Shown here piece by piece: positions 1 through 6,407 of a stretch of 8,948 nt of DNA. This DNA comes from Tardiphaga sp. (lineage in GTDB: Bacteria > Pseudomonadota > Alphaproteobacteria > Rhizobiales > Xanthobacteraceae), in NCBI GenBank assembly GCA_028290765.1, contig JAQGJF010000519.1:1-8948 (forward strand), written 5' to 3'. How positions within the stretch are numbered: the first letter of the stretch is position 1; each line of letters starts with the position of its first letter. The translations under genes and the position numbers were made by a program. The notes below the pieces were generated by a model. That model was not told where the DNA came from. It searched no databases and was given only the letters and a program-made list of their open reading frames with translations.

Positions 1-1
1 C

Positions 2-1867
2 GGCGGCGCCACCTTCACGGCGCCGGTGGGCTGGAGCATCACCTCCGCCGCGAACAAGACCGTGCTCGAGCCACCGGAGGCCGACTCGCACCTTGCCATA
101 CTCGACGTGCAGGCCGCGGATGCGGACGCCGCGGTGGCGGCGGCCTGGGCCGGTTACCGTTCTGATGCGCGCCGGCCGCTCAGGCTGGCGACGCCGCAGG
201 CCCCCCTCAATGGCTGGGAAGAGCGGCGCCTCTATACCTATGAGACCTCGCCCAACGAAAAGGCCGTGGTCTATGCGCTGGCCTGGCGCGCGGGCCGGGA
301 TTGGGCGGTTGTCATCGTCGAGGCGGCGCAGTCGACCTTCGGCAAACGCAACTCGGCGTTTTCGCTGGTGATCGGAAGCTTGCGCCCCAAGGGATATCAG
401 CGCGAGCTGTTCGCCGGCAGGAAGGCCCATCCGCTCGATGCCGAGCGGATCGCCGTGCTCAAGACGTTCGCCCAGGATGTCATGCAGCAGTTCGACATTC
501 CGGGCGTCGGCCTCAGCCTCATCGACGGCGGCAAGGTCGTGTTTGAGGGTGGCCTCGGCGTGAAGACGCTAGGCAAGCCCGATCCGGTCGATGCCGATAC
601 GCTGTTCATCGCCGCCTCCAACACCAAGGCGATGACGACGCTGCTGCTGGCGGAACTGGTCGACGCGCACAAGATGCGATGGGACCAGCCGGTAACCGAA
701 CTTGATCCGGGCTTCCGGCTGGGCGATGCCGAGACCACGCGGCAGGTGCTGGTGAAACATCTGGTGTGCGCCTGCACCGGCCTGCCCCGCCAGGATTTCG
801 AATGGCTGTTCAATTTCGGAGCGGCCACGCCCGCATCGTCGCTCGGTCTGCTCGGCACCGTGCAGCCGACCAGCCGCTTCGGCGAGATCTTTCAATACAG
901 CAATCTCATGGCGGGTGCCGCCGGCTATGTGGCGGCCTCGCTGGTCAACCCGAAGCAGGAACTGGGCACGGCCTATGACGAGGCGATGCAATCGAAGGTG
1001 TTCGGGCCGCTCGGCATGACGCATACCACCTTCGACTTCGCCACGGCGCTGAACGGCAATGTCGCCGCGCCTCACGACGAGGACGTCGACGGCAAGACCG
1101 TGCCCGCCCGCATGGACATCAACTATTCGGTGGTGCCGCTGCGGCCGGCGGGCGGGATGTGGACCAGCGCCCGCGACCTGTCGAAATATCTCCAGATGGA
1201 ACTGGCGCTCGGCCGGCTGCCCGACGGCACCCAACTGGTCTCCCCGGAAAACCTGCTGGAGCGACGCAAGGCGCAGGTTCAGACCGGCGAGGATACCGCC
1301 TATGGCATGGGCCTCCTGATCAACACCCAGTACGGCATCCCGGTCATCAGCCACGGCGGCAGCATGTTCGGCTACAAGAGCGACATGATCTTCCTGCCCG
1401 ACCATGGCGTCGGCGCGGTGATCCTGACCAACTCCGATTCCGGCGGCTATCTGTCCGGGCTGTTCCGCCGCCGGCTGCTCGAGGTGCTGTTCGACGGAAA
1501 ACCCGAGGCGATCGAACAGGCCAAGGCCGCCGGTGCGCAGCGGCTCGCCAACCGCGCCAAGCGGCGCGAGCGGCTGGTGGTCCCGCCGGATGCGGCGGAG
1601 GCCGGCAAGCTCGCCGCGCGCTACGCTTCGCCCGCGCTGGGAACGCTGGCCGTCGGCGCCAAGGACGGCGCCACGATCTTCGATTTCGGTAAATGGTCCA
1701 GCGCGGTCGCTTCGCGCAAGAATGACGACGGGACCCTCTCCTTTGTCACCATCGATCCGACCGTCGACGGCTTCACTTTCGTGGTCGGCGAACGCGACGG
1801 CAAACGGGCGCTGATCATCCGCGACGCCCAGCACGAGTACCCGTTCATCGAACAGGCGTCGCAGTGA
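2..1867 (+). CDS. Serine beta-lactamase-fold hydrolase (class C / PF00144-like), 5'-partial
   Basis: The reading frame is open from base 2 through the TGA at 1865-1867, so the gene starts upstream of the window. The GTG at 26 lies inside the continuing frame, has no ribosome binding site and is unlikely to be the start. The nucleophile motif SxxK is seen as S-N-T-K at 617-628, the second motif Y-S-N at 896-904, and the third as H-G-G at 1352-1360 in place of K-T-G. This pattern fits the class C beta-lactamase / penicillin-binding esterase and peptidase family. About 130 residues precede the catalytic domain and do not match a domain I recognise. A C-terminal beta-rich segment of about 100 residues follows it, as in many 'serine hydrolase' proteins. 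HGG instead of KTG favours an esterase or peptidase over an antibiotic-hydrolysing enzyme, but that is inference. Any export signal would lie outside the window. The fold is well supported; the substrate is unknown. Confidence 0.9.
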   Translation, partial: GGATFTAPVGWSITSAANKTVLEPPEADSHLAILDVQAADADAAVAAAWAGYRSDARRPLRLATPQAPLNGWEERRLYTYETSPNEKAVVYALAWRAGRDWAVVIVEAAQSTFGKRNSAFSLVIGSLRPKGYQRELFAGRKAHPLDAERIAVLKTFAQDVMQQFDIPGVGLSLIDGGKVVFEGGLGVKTLGKPDPVDADTLFIAASNTKAMTTLLLAELVDAHKMRWDQPVTELDPGFRLGDAETTRQVLVKHLVCACTGLPRQDFEWLFNFGAATPASSLGLLGTVQPTSRFGEIFQYSNLMAGAAGYVAASLVNPKQELGTAYDEAMQSKVFGPLGMTHTTFDFATALNGNVAAPHDEDVDGKTVPARMDINYSVVPLRPAGGMWTSARDLSKYLQMELALGRLPDGTQLVSPENLLERRKAQVQTGEDTAYGMGLLINTQYGIPVISHGGSMFGYKSDMIFLPDHGVGAVILTNSDSGGYLSGLFRRRLLEVLFDGKPEAIEQAKAAGAQRLANRAKRRERLVVPPDAAEAGKLAARYASPALGTLAVGAKDGATIFDFGKWSSAVASRKNDDGTLSFVTIDPTVDGFTFVVGERDGKRALIIRDAQHEYPFIEQASQ

Positions 1868-1899
1868 TCCGCCGCGGGCAGCACGACCGCCATTCGGTT

Positions 1900-1928
1900 C
1901 CAGTTTCTGACCAAAACAAAGAAGCTGG
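1900..1928. repeat. Small imperfect hairpin after the hydrolase gene
   Basis: CCAGTTTCT at 1900-1908 pairs with AGAAGCTGG at 1920-1928 with one mismatch (G-U in RNA), leaving an 11-base loop. It lies about 30 bases after the hydrolase stop codon. There is no T-run behind it, so it is at best a weak transcript-end structure. TTCGGTTC just before it recurs at 1932-1939, suggesting it belongs to the repeat cluster of this gap. Confidence 0.35.
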
Positions 1929-1932
1929 AGTT

Positions 1933-1957
1933 TCGGTTCTGATTCAATCAGAACCGA
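1933..1957. repeat. 25-bp palindrome (TCGGTTCTGATT / AATCAGAACCGA)
   Basis: Two perfect 12-base arms are separated by one base. From memory, sequences with the core GGTTCTGATT are common intergenic palindromes in Bradyrhizobium-like genomes. No T-run follows on either strand, so I do not call it an intrinsic terminator, although the stem could act as an RNA 3' end. It stands immediately left of the segment that carries the REP-like element. Confidence 0.7.
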
Positions 1958-2136
1958 TCATGCGCCAGAGCGGGATGATTTTAAGTTAGTTCGGCGACAT
2001 CACCCCGTCATTGCGAGCGAAGCGAAGCAATCCAGGAGCCAAGAAGCAAGAACTGGATTGCTTCGTCGCAAGAGCTCCTCGCAATGACGGAGTTAGCTAT
2101 CCGATTCAGCTTAAAGCCATCATGCGCTAGAATTCG
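1951..2136. repeat. Composite repeat: related flanks on both sides of the REP-like element
   Basis: The segment 1955-1967 (ATCATGCGCCAGA region) and 2119-2132 (ATCATGCGCTAGA region) are direct copies with one mismatch. In addition 1968-1993 and 2101-2128 are imperfect inverted copies, each holding a TTTAAG/CTTAAA block followed or preceded by a TCGG/CCGA block. The REP-like element at 2005-2090 sits between them. This looks like one repeat placed inside, or assembled next to, another. The right-hand copy runs into the TctC gene and supplies its TAG stop codon at 2127-2129. Confidence 0.45.
2005..2090. repeat. REP-like dispersed palindromic element (CCGTCATTGCGAG family)
   Basis: The left arm runs 2005-2035, from CCGTCATTGCGAG to GAAGCAATCCAG. 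The right arm runs 2053-2090, from CTGGATTGCTTCG to CTCGCAATGACGG. The outer 13 bases and the inner 13 bases of the arms are perfect complements. The middle of the right arm is 7 bases longer, so the stem has an internal bulge. I recognise the 'cgtcattgcgagcgaagcgaagcaatccag' type, known as a very widespread intergenic repeat in several bacterial phyla, especially in Bradyrhizobium and its relatives. It lies in the convergent gap between the hydrolase and the TctC gene and may serve as a transcript-end structure for both. Confidence 0.8.
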
Positions 2137-3134
2137 ATCTTGGCCGCCTTGATCAAAGGGCCCCATTTGTTCAGCTCGCTGGCGATGAAAGCCTTCAGAT
2201 CGCCCGCCGAACCGCCTGCCCCCTGCATGCCGTTCTGCTCGAGGATCGCCTTGCCTTTGTCACTCGCGAGCCATGCATTCACGACCCCGTTGATGCCACG
2301 AACCACCTCGTCCGGCGCGTTTTTCGGAACGACGATCGCATACCACGCGCTCGCCTCGAATCCCGGCAGCCCGGCTTCGTTCGCCGTCGGGACATTCGGC
2401 AACTGGTTGGACCGTGCGGCCGACGTCACGGCGAGCGGTTTGAGCTTGCCGTCGAGGATCAAGGGCACATAGGCGGGCATGAAATCGATCGCGACATCGA
2501 CGGTCGCGCCCAACAGATCGGTCATCAGCGGCGTCGTGCCGCGATAGGCCACATGGGTGACCTTCACGCCTGTCATCTGCTGCAGCAATTCCGATGTGAT
2601 ATGGCCCAGCGTGCCGTTGCCGGGATGGCCCAGGTTGATTTTGCCGGGATTGGCCTTCGCGAAATCGATCATTTCCTTGAGGTCGGAAAATCCGCCGGCC
2701 TTCGCCGCGATGATCAGCGGCGACTTCGCGATCAGGACGACGGGCTCGAAGTCGGTTTCCGGATCATAGGGCATGTTCCGGTACATCAATTTGTTGAGCG
2801 CGATCGGCGCCGGCGTCGTGAACAAAATCGTGTAGCCGTCAGGCGTTGCCTTCGCCACGGCAGCCGCACCGATGTTGCCGCCCGCCCCGCCCCGGTTATC
2901 GATCACGAATGCCTTGCCGAGTTTGTCGGAGAGTTCCTGTGCCACCGAGCGCGCCAGAAGGTCGGCCGATCCGCCCGCGGGGAACGGCACGATCATCGTC
3001 ACGTTTCGCGCCGGCCAATTATCCGCGAGTGCGGGGCCGGCAAGCCACCCGGCGAACAAAGCCAGCAGCGCGCCACACCGGTATATCCTGCTGCGACGGA
3101 GCGTCGTGAAATGCGGCCTGAATGCGCTTGGCAA
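2127..3134 (-). CDS. TctC/Bug-family periplasmic solute-binding protein (orphan receptor)
   Basis: This is a 335-residue extracytoplasmic receptor of the tripartite tricarboxylate transporter (TTT) type, which binds small carboxylates in the periplasm. Family marks are P-F-P-A-G-G-S-A-D near residues 50-58, N-R-G-G-A-G-G-N-I-G-A near 80-90, P-D-G-Y-T near 98-102, and the H-V-A-Y-R-G-T block near 194-200. A basic stretch (RRSR) and a hydrophobic segment end in G-P-A-L-A before D-N-W-P, a good Sec signal peptidase I site. I chose the TTG at 3134-3132 because AGGGAGG lies 8 bases upstream of it (3149-3143 on this strand). The frame runs on to another TTG at 3191, which has no such site and would give an overlong leader. 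No TctA or TctB membrane genes are in the window; orphan receptors of this type are numerous in Bradyrhizobium and Bordetella. The gene is divergent from the lyase-like gene, so it may serve the same pathway, but the ligand is unknown. Confidence 0.9.
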   Translation of the reverse strand: MPSAFRPHFTTLRRSRIYRCGALLALFAGWLAGPALADNWPARNVTMIVPFPAGGSADLLARSVAQELSDKLGKAFVIDNRGGAGGNIGAAAVAKATPDGYTILFTTPAPIALNKLMYRNMPYDPETDFEPVVLIAKSPLIIAAKAGGFSDLKEMIDFAKANPGKINLGHPGNGTLGHITSELLQQMTGVKVTHVAYRGTTPLMTDLLGATVDVAIDFMPAYVPLILDGKLKPLAVTSAARSNQLPNVPTANEAGLPGFEASAWYAIVVPKNAPDEVVRGINGVVNAWLASDKGKAILEQNGMQGAGGSAGDLKAFIASELNKWGPLIKAAKIEF

Positions 3135-3142
3135 AGCGGTTA

Positions 3143-3149
3143 CCTCCCT
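3143..3149 (-). promoter_or_regulatory. Strong ribosome binding site AGGGAGG deciding a TTG start
   Basis: On the minus strand AGGGAGG is followed by 8 bases (TAACCGCT) and then TTG. Both the match and the spacing are near ideal. It fixes the start of the TctC-family gene at 3134 in preference to the upstream TTG at 3191. Confidence 0.75.
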
Positions 3150-3423
3150 GATCGTCTTGCTTGTGGCTGCGACTGTCGGCGAACGAGCCAACCGCAGCGT
3201 TTGCCAAAGCTATGGCAGCCGGCGCGGCCTTCGACCACCGCTATCCAGCAGCGTTCCGCAGAGTGGAATGGGTGGCAGCGCACTTAGTTGGTTCAAGCCG
3301 CCGCGGGAAATATCTCTCCGAGTGTGGCGCGGTTCACTCTCGCCCGCAACCGCGCGCCGCAGCTACCGCGTGCAAACCACGGCAACTCCATTGGCCATGG
3401 CGAGGCGGTGTACAACGGCCGAA

Positions 3424-3441
3424 AGCTTGTCTATACAAGCT
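3424..3441. promoter_or_regulatory. Operator A: perfect palindrome AGCTTGT-CTAT-ACAAGCT
   Basis: Two perfect 7-base arms surround a 4-base centre. The core TGT-N4-ACA is the form used by the HutC/UTRA branch of GntR regulators, one of which is encoded at 7732-8547. The 11-mer TTGTCTATACA in it (3427-3437) recurs on the minus strand at 7599-7589 in front of the ABC operon. It lies over the likely -35 box of the lyase-like gene, a typical repressor position. Confidence 0.75.
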
Positions 3442-3456
3442 GAGGCCATTCTGTAT
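3427..3456 (+). promoter_or_regulatory. Candidate promoter of the lyase-like gene (TTGTCT-N18-CTGTAT)
   Basis: TTGTCT at 3427-3432 and CTGTAT at 3451-3456 are 18 bases apart. CTGTAT differs at one base from CTATAT, the -10 consensus reported for alphaproteobacterial housekeeping promoters. Transcription would begin near 3463, giving a leader of about 20 bases. The -35 box lies inside operator A, so bound repressor would exclude RNA polymerase. The assignment is by eye. Confidence 0.4.
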
Positions 3457-3483
3457 CCCGTTCGCCACTCCATGGAGCAGTCT

Positions 3484-4515
3484 ATGTCGTCCCTCAAATC
3501 CTTCGCAGGCATCATTCCCTCGCCGCCGATCGTCTACACCGATCACCATTGCACGACGGTCGATTTCGAAGCCTATCGCGAGCATCTGGATTTTCTGCTG
3601 CGCCATGACATCTCGGCGCTTTGCGTCGGCGGCCATGCCGGCGAGACCGAATGCCTGCGCGACAAGGAACGGCAGGGCGTGATCAAGGTGGCGCTGGAGG
3701 CGAGCAAGGGCCGGGTGCCGGTGATCGGCGGCGTCGTCGCCGATTCCACCTGGAGCGCGATCGAGCAGGTGCAGTGGCAAAAGGAAGCCGGCGCCGATGG
3801 CGTGCTGGTGTGCCCGCCCAACATCGTGGGCTGGGACGCCGCGTCCGCCGACGCCATGCTGGTTGCGCATTTCAAGGCCATCGACGAGCAGGGCCTGCCG
3901 TTCATCGTCTATGGCGGCCCCGGCGATGGCAGCAGCTGCCGCCAGCTGCCCCCGACCATGGAAAAGACCGCGCGCGAATGCGTCAATCTGGTCGGATGGA
4001 AGCTTGCGGTGCGCGGCATCACCACCGGGGAGAACTCGTTCGCGGATTGCGTGTCGGCGTTGCAGCGGGCCGAGCAAGCCACCGGCCGGCACGTCGCGCC
4101 GCTGGTGGCGGGCGACGCCAACCTGCTGGGCGCGCTGCAGGCCGGCGCCGAAGGCACCATCAACGCCTGCGAAAGCGTGCGGGTCGATCAGAACTGTGCG
4201 CTGTTCGCCGCGTACAAGGCCGGCGACATCGCCACCGCTACCGCGATCCATGACCGCAACCAGAAGCTCGGCGCCACCATCTACGGCATTCGCCTCGGCC
4301 GCAGCTTCACGTATTTCCATTATCGCTTCAAGATCGCGAGCTGGATGCTGGGCTATATCAAGAGCCCCTACATGCGGCTCCCGCAGGTGCCGCCGCCGGC
4401 CGAAGAAATCGACATGCTGCATGCGGCCCTGATCGAGACCGGCATGACGCCGGTTCACACCGCCGAGGAATTCTGGGCGCCGCTGCGCAGCGGGTTCAAC
4501 GTCGCGGCGGAGTGA
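3484..4515 (+). CDS. DapA/NanA-superfamily lyase-like protein with altered active site
   Basis: This 343-residue TIM-barrel protein belongs to the dihydrodipicolinate synthase / N-acetylneuraminate lyase superfamily, cytosolic enzymes that make or break C-C bonds through a lysine Schiff base. The lysine is seen as K173 in N-L-V-G-W-K-L-A and the partner tyrosine as Y143 in V-Y-G-G-P. The usual G-T/S-T-G-E loop reads G-G-H-A-G-E (residues 49-54), so the threonine pair is replaced by His-Ala. The T-P-Y-Y block reads C-P-P-N (110-113), so the second DHDPS tyrosine is gone, and the DHDPS Arg138 position appears to be Asp. It is therefore unlikely to be DapA itself. I chose the ATG at 3484 because GGAG (3474-3477) lies 6 bases upstream; the in-frame ATG at 3472 has no such site. 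At 343 residues it is about 45-50 longer than typical DHDPS, mostly in the C-terminal part. It converges on the ABC operon and shares its operator motif, suggesting a catabolic role for the imported compound. The substrate is unknown. Confidence 0.88.
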   Translation: MSSLKSFAGIIPSPPIVYTDHHCTTVDFEAYREHLDFLLRHDISALCVGGHAGETECLRDKERQGVIKVALEASKGRVPVIGGVVADSTWSAIEQVQWQKEAGADGVLVCPPNIVGWDAASADAMLVAHFKAIDEQGLPFIVYGGPGDGSSCRQLPPTMEKTARECVNLVGWKLAVRGITTGENSFADCVSALQRAEQATGRHVAPLVAGDANLLGALQAGAEGTINACESVRVDQNCALFAAYKAGDIATATAIHDRNQKLGATIYGIRLGRSFTYFHYRFKIASWMLGYIKSPYMRLPQVPPPAEEIDMLHAALIETGMTPVHTAEEFWAPLRSGFNVAAE

Positions 4516-4529
4516 TTGCTAAACCTCTC

Positions 4530-4555
4530 CCGCGCGCGGCAATACGTTTTTTTTT
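4530..4555 (+). terminator. Possible weak intrinsic terminator after the lyase-like gene
   Basis: CCGCGCGCGG at 4530-4539 is self-complementary and is followed by a run of nine T at 4547-4555. The stem is very short (three pairs if a 4-base loop is kept) and lies 7 bases before the T-run, so it is not a textbook terminator. The T-run stands out in this GC-rich DNA and starts about 30 bases after the stop codon. Confidence 0.35.
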
Positions 4556-4576
4556 GGAGTGTGATGACGGCTCGTG

Positions 4577-4737
4577 ATCCCTCCCCCTTGTGGGGAGGGT
4601 CGGCCGAGCCTGCACGATGCGAAGCATCGTCCAGAAGCGGAGGCCGGGGTGGGGGTAGCCACAACGGAAACCTTTCTTGTGGCTACCCCCACCCGACCAG
4701 CCTCCGGCTGGCCACCCTCCCCACAAGGGGGAGGGAT
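4577..4737. repeat. 161-bp multi-hairpin palindromic element in a convergent gap
   Basis: The outer arms at 4577-4600 and 4714-4737 are perfect 24-base inverted copies (ATCCCTCCCCCTTGTG...). Inside are three further hairpins: ACGATGC-GAA-GCATCGT at 4614-4630; an 18-base perfect stem at 4647-4664 / 4677-4694 with a 12-base loop; and CCAGCC-TCC-GGCTGG at 4697-4711. Folded together they give a closed stem with three arms, a cloverleaf-like cruciform or RNA. From memory, 'CCCTCCCCCTTGTGGGGAGGG' palindromes are dispersed in rhizobial genomes. It lies between the ends of two convergent genes and could stop or protect both transcripts. No protein is encoded. Confidence 0.8.
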
Positions 4738-4798
4738 AAGAAAGAGCCGCAGCGACCGCCCGTTTCAAATGCGATCGTATGTCGCGCGTAACGCCGCC

Positions 4799-5590
4799 CT
4801 ACGCCCCCGGCCCGCTGACCGACGTCGCGCGGCGGTCTTCCCAGAACGCGAATTTGCGCCGGGCCAGGATCACGATCTGGCTCAGGATCACGCCGATCGC
4901 GCCGAGGATGACGATGCAGGCGAACATCAGCGCGATGTTGAAGTCGACGCCGGACGACTGGATCACGTAGCCGAGCCCGCGGCGCGAGGCGACGATTTCG
5001 GCGAGCACGGCGCCGAGCAGCGCCAGCACCACGCTGATTTCCAGGCCGGCGAAGATCGCGCCGAGCGCGGACGGAATCTTGATGCTGATCAGGATCTGCC
5101 AGCGGCCGGCGCCGAAGGTCTTGTACAGATCGGCGAGGTTGCGGTCGTAGGAGCTCAGGCCCACGAACGCATTGACGAAGGTCGGAAAAAAGCAAATCAG
5201 CGCGATCATCACCACCTTCGAGGCGAGATCGAAGCCGAACCACACCACCAGCAGCGGCGCCAGCGCGACCTTCGGGATCGCCTGGAACGCGATGATCAAC
5301 GGATAGACCGCGCGGCGGAACAGCGGAAATTCGGCCACCACCGCCGCCGAGATCAGCGCGCTGCCGCAGCCGAGCAAATAGCCGATGGCGATCGCCGCCG
5401 TGGTGGCGGCGATATGCGGCCACAGCGTGCCGCCGATCAGCCCGGCCTTCAGCGCGATCAGCACGTCGAGCGGCGGCGGAATGAGATAGGCCGGCACCGA
5501 AAACGCCCACACCGAGAATTGCCAGGCCGCGATCAGCAGGATGCTGGAGACGACCGGCAGCAGGATATTCAGAAGCCGGCTCTCACGCAT
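4799..5590 (-). CDS. ABC transporter permease, NitT/TauT (SsuC/TauC-like) family
   Basis: This is the 263-residue inner-membrane subunit of an ABC importer. It has about six hydrophobic segments, the first near residues 8-29 and the last near 219-242. The cytoplasmic coupling (EAA-like) loop lies near 153-176 (D-L-Y-K-T-F-G-A-G ... I-P-S-A-L). A-S-R-R-G-L-G-Y-V-I near 201-210 matches the conserved block of the nitrate/taurine/sulfonate permeases. Length is normal for the family. The ATG at 5590-5588 overlaps the end of the ATPase gene by 8 bases (ATGCGTGA), so translation is probably coupled. It is the last gene of the operon, and its TAG stop lies about 60 bases from the 161-bp multi-hairpin element. 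The substrate cannot be told from the permease. Confidence 0.93.
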   Translation of the reverse strand: MRESRLLNILLPVVSSILLIAAWQFSVWAFSVPAYLIPPPLDVLIALKAGLIGGTLWPHIAATTAAIAIGYLLGCGSALISAAVVAEFPLFRRAVYPLIIAFQAIPKVALAPLLVVWFGFDLASKVVMIALICFFPTFVNAFVGLSSYDRNLADLYKTFGAGRWQILISIKIPSALGAIFAGLEISVVLALLGAVLAEIVASRRGLGYVIQSSGVDFNIALMFACIVILGAIGVILSQIVILARRKFAFWEDRRATSVSGPGA

Positions 5591-6407
5591 GATGGGTCTC
5601 CGGTTTCACGGTCAGGAGCCGCCGTAGCCGATCGCAGATCGCAGAAAATTCCGCGGTCGCCATGCTGTCGAGGCCGCGCGGTCGCGGCAGCTTGACGTGC
5701 TCGGTGTGGATGATGCGGCCCGGCCGCGCCGACAGCACGATGACGCGATCGGCCATGAACACCGCCTCGGGAATCGAGTGGGTGATCAGGATCACCGATT
5801 TCTGCGAACGCTCCCATACGGTTTGCAGTTCGACCGTCATCTGGTCGCGCGTCAGCGCGTCCAGCGCGGCAAACGGTTCATCCATCAGCAGAAGTTTCGG
5901 ATCGTGCAGCAGGCCGCGCGCGATTGCCACGCGCTGCTGCATGCCGCCGGAGAGCTCATGTGGATAGTGGCTGGCGAAGGCCGACAGCCCGACCATGTCG
6001 AGCAGCGCCTCGGCCTGCCGCCGGTAGGTGTCGGAATAGATCCGCATCACCCGGACCGGCGCCAGCACGTTCTCCAGAACGGTCTTCCACGGCAGCAGCG
6101 TCGGCTGCTGGAACACGATGCCGACATCCTTGCGCGGCCGGTCGATGGTCTCGCCGCGCAGCACGGCCCGCCCCTGGCTCACCGGCAGCAACCCCGAGAG
6201 AATCCGCAGCAACGTCGACTTGCCGCAACCCGACGGTCCCAGCACGGCGACGAATTCGCCGTCGGCGACGTCGAGATCCAGCGGACCCAGCGCATCGAGC
6301 GGCCCGCGGCTGGTCGCATAGGTCAGCGCGACGCCTTGCAGCGAGAGGTTCGCGGAGCCGCGCGGCGCCGGCGGTGTCATGGCTGCGCCGCCGGGGCCGC
6401 CGGTCAT
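5583..6407 (-). CDS. ABC transporter ATP-binding protein, NitT/TauT (SsuB/TauB-like) family
   Basis: This 274-residue cytoplasmic ATPase drives import. All motifs are intact: Walker A G-P-S-G-C-G-K-S-T at residues 57-65, Q-loop F-Q-Q-P near 99-102, signature L-S-G-G-M-Q-Q at 152-158, Walker B L-L-L-M-D-E-P at 172-178, and switch His210 in I-T-H-S. The L-L-P-W after the Q-loop is typical of the nitrate/taurine/sulfonate branch. I chose the ATG at 6407 because it overlaps the stop of the binding-protein gene as ATGA, a common coupled junction. An ATG at 6380 would give 265 residues and cannot be excluded, since neither has a clear ribosome binding site. The open frame extends up to 6731, but that part is the binding-protein gene read out of frame. 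Confidence 0.93.
   Translation of the reverse strand: MTGGPGGAAMTPPAPRGSANLSLQGVALTYATSRGPLDALGPLDLDVADGEFVAVLGPSGCGKSTLLRILSGLLPVSQGRAVLRGETIDRPRKDVGIVFQQPTLLPWKTVLENVLAPVRVMRIYSDTYRRQAEALLDMVGLSAFASHYPHELSGGMQQRVAIARGLLHDPKLLLMDEPFAALDALTRDQMTVELQTVWERSQKSVILITHSIPEAVFMADRVIVLSARPGRIIHTEHVKLPRPRGLDSMATAEFSAICDRLRRLLTVKPETHHA

Larger units (their letters stand above)
3135..3483. other. Divergent intergenic region between the TctC gene and the lyase-like gene
   Basis: This gap of 349 bases has no convincing gene. Frames run through it on both strands, but they lack ribosome binding sites and recognisable protein sequence. It holds the ribosome binding site of the TctC gene at its left end. 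Near its right end are the operator palindrome at 3424-3441 and the promoter and ribosome binding site of the lyase-like gene. I could not place a convincing promoter for the TctC gene within it. Confidence 0.7.

Noticed and set aside
569..1834. Long open frame of 421 codons on the minus strand
   Set aside because: It is a high-GC shadow of the serine hydrolase gene, rich in Arg, Gly and Ala, with no recognisable domain and no ribosome binding site.
1933..1957. Intrinsic terminator at the 25-bp palindrome
   Set aside because: The stem is strong but no T-run follows on either strand.
1951..2136. CRISPR array
   Set aside because: The repeated units are palindromic, unequal and too few, and no regular spacers are present.
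3410..3415. Extra operator half-site TGTACA close to operator A
   Set aside because: It lacks the 4-base centre of the TGT-N4-ACA form and matches too short a stretch to be meaningful.
2872..3483. Upstream extension of the lyase-like frame to a GTG at 2872 (547 residues in all)
   Set aside because: It runs antisense through the TctC signal region and the operator. The translated part shows no family likeness, and a good ribosome binding site lies before the ATG at 3484.
3334..4458. Long open frame of 374 codons on the minus strand
   Set aside because: It is a shadow antisense to the lyase-like gene and would cross operator A and its promoter.
3484..4515. Naming the lyase-like gene dapA
   Set aside because: The threonine pair, the second tyrosine and the arginine typical of DHDPS are missing, and the context is catabolic and not lysine synthesis.
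4574..5695. Open frame of 373 codons on the plus strand through the multi-hairpin repeat
   Set aside because: It is antisense to a clear permease gene, rich in Arg, Asp and Gln, and starts within a palindromic repeat.
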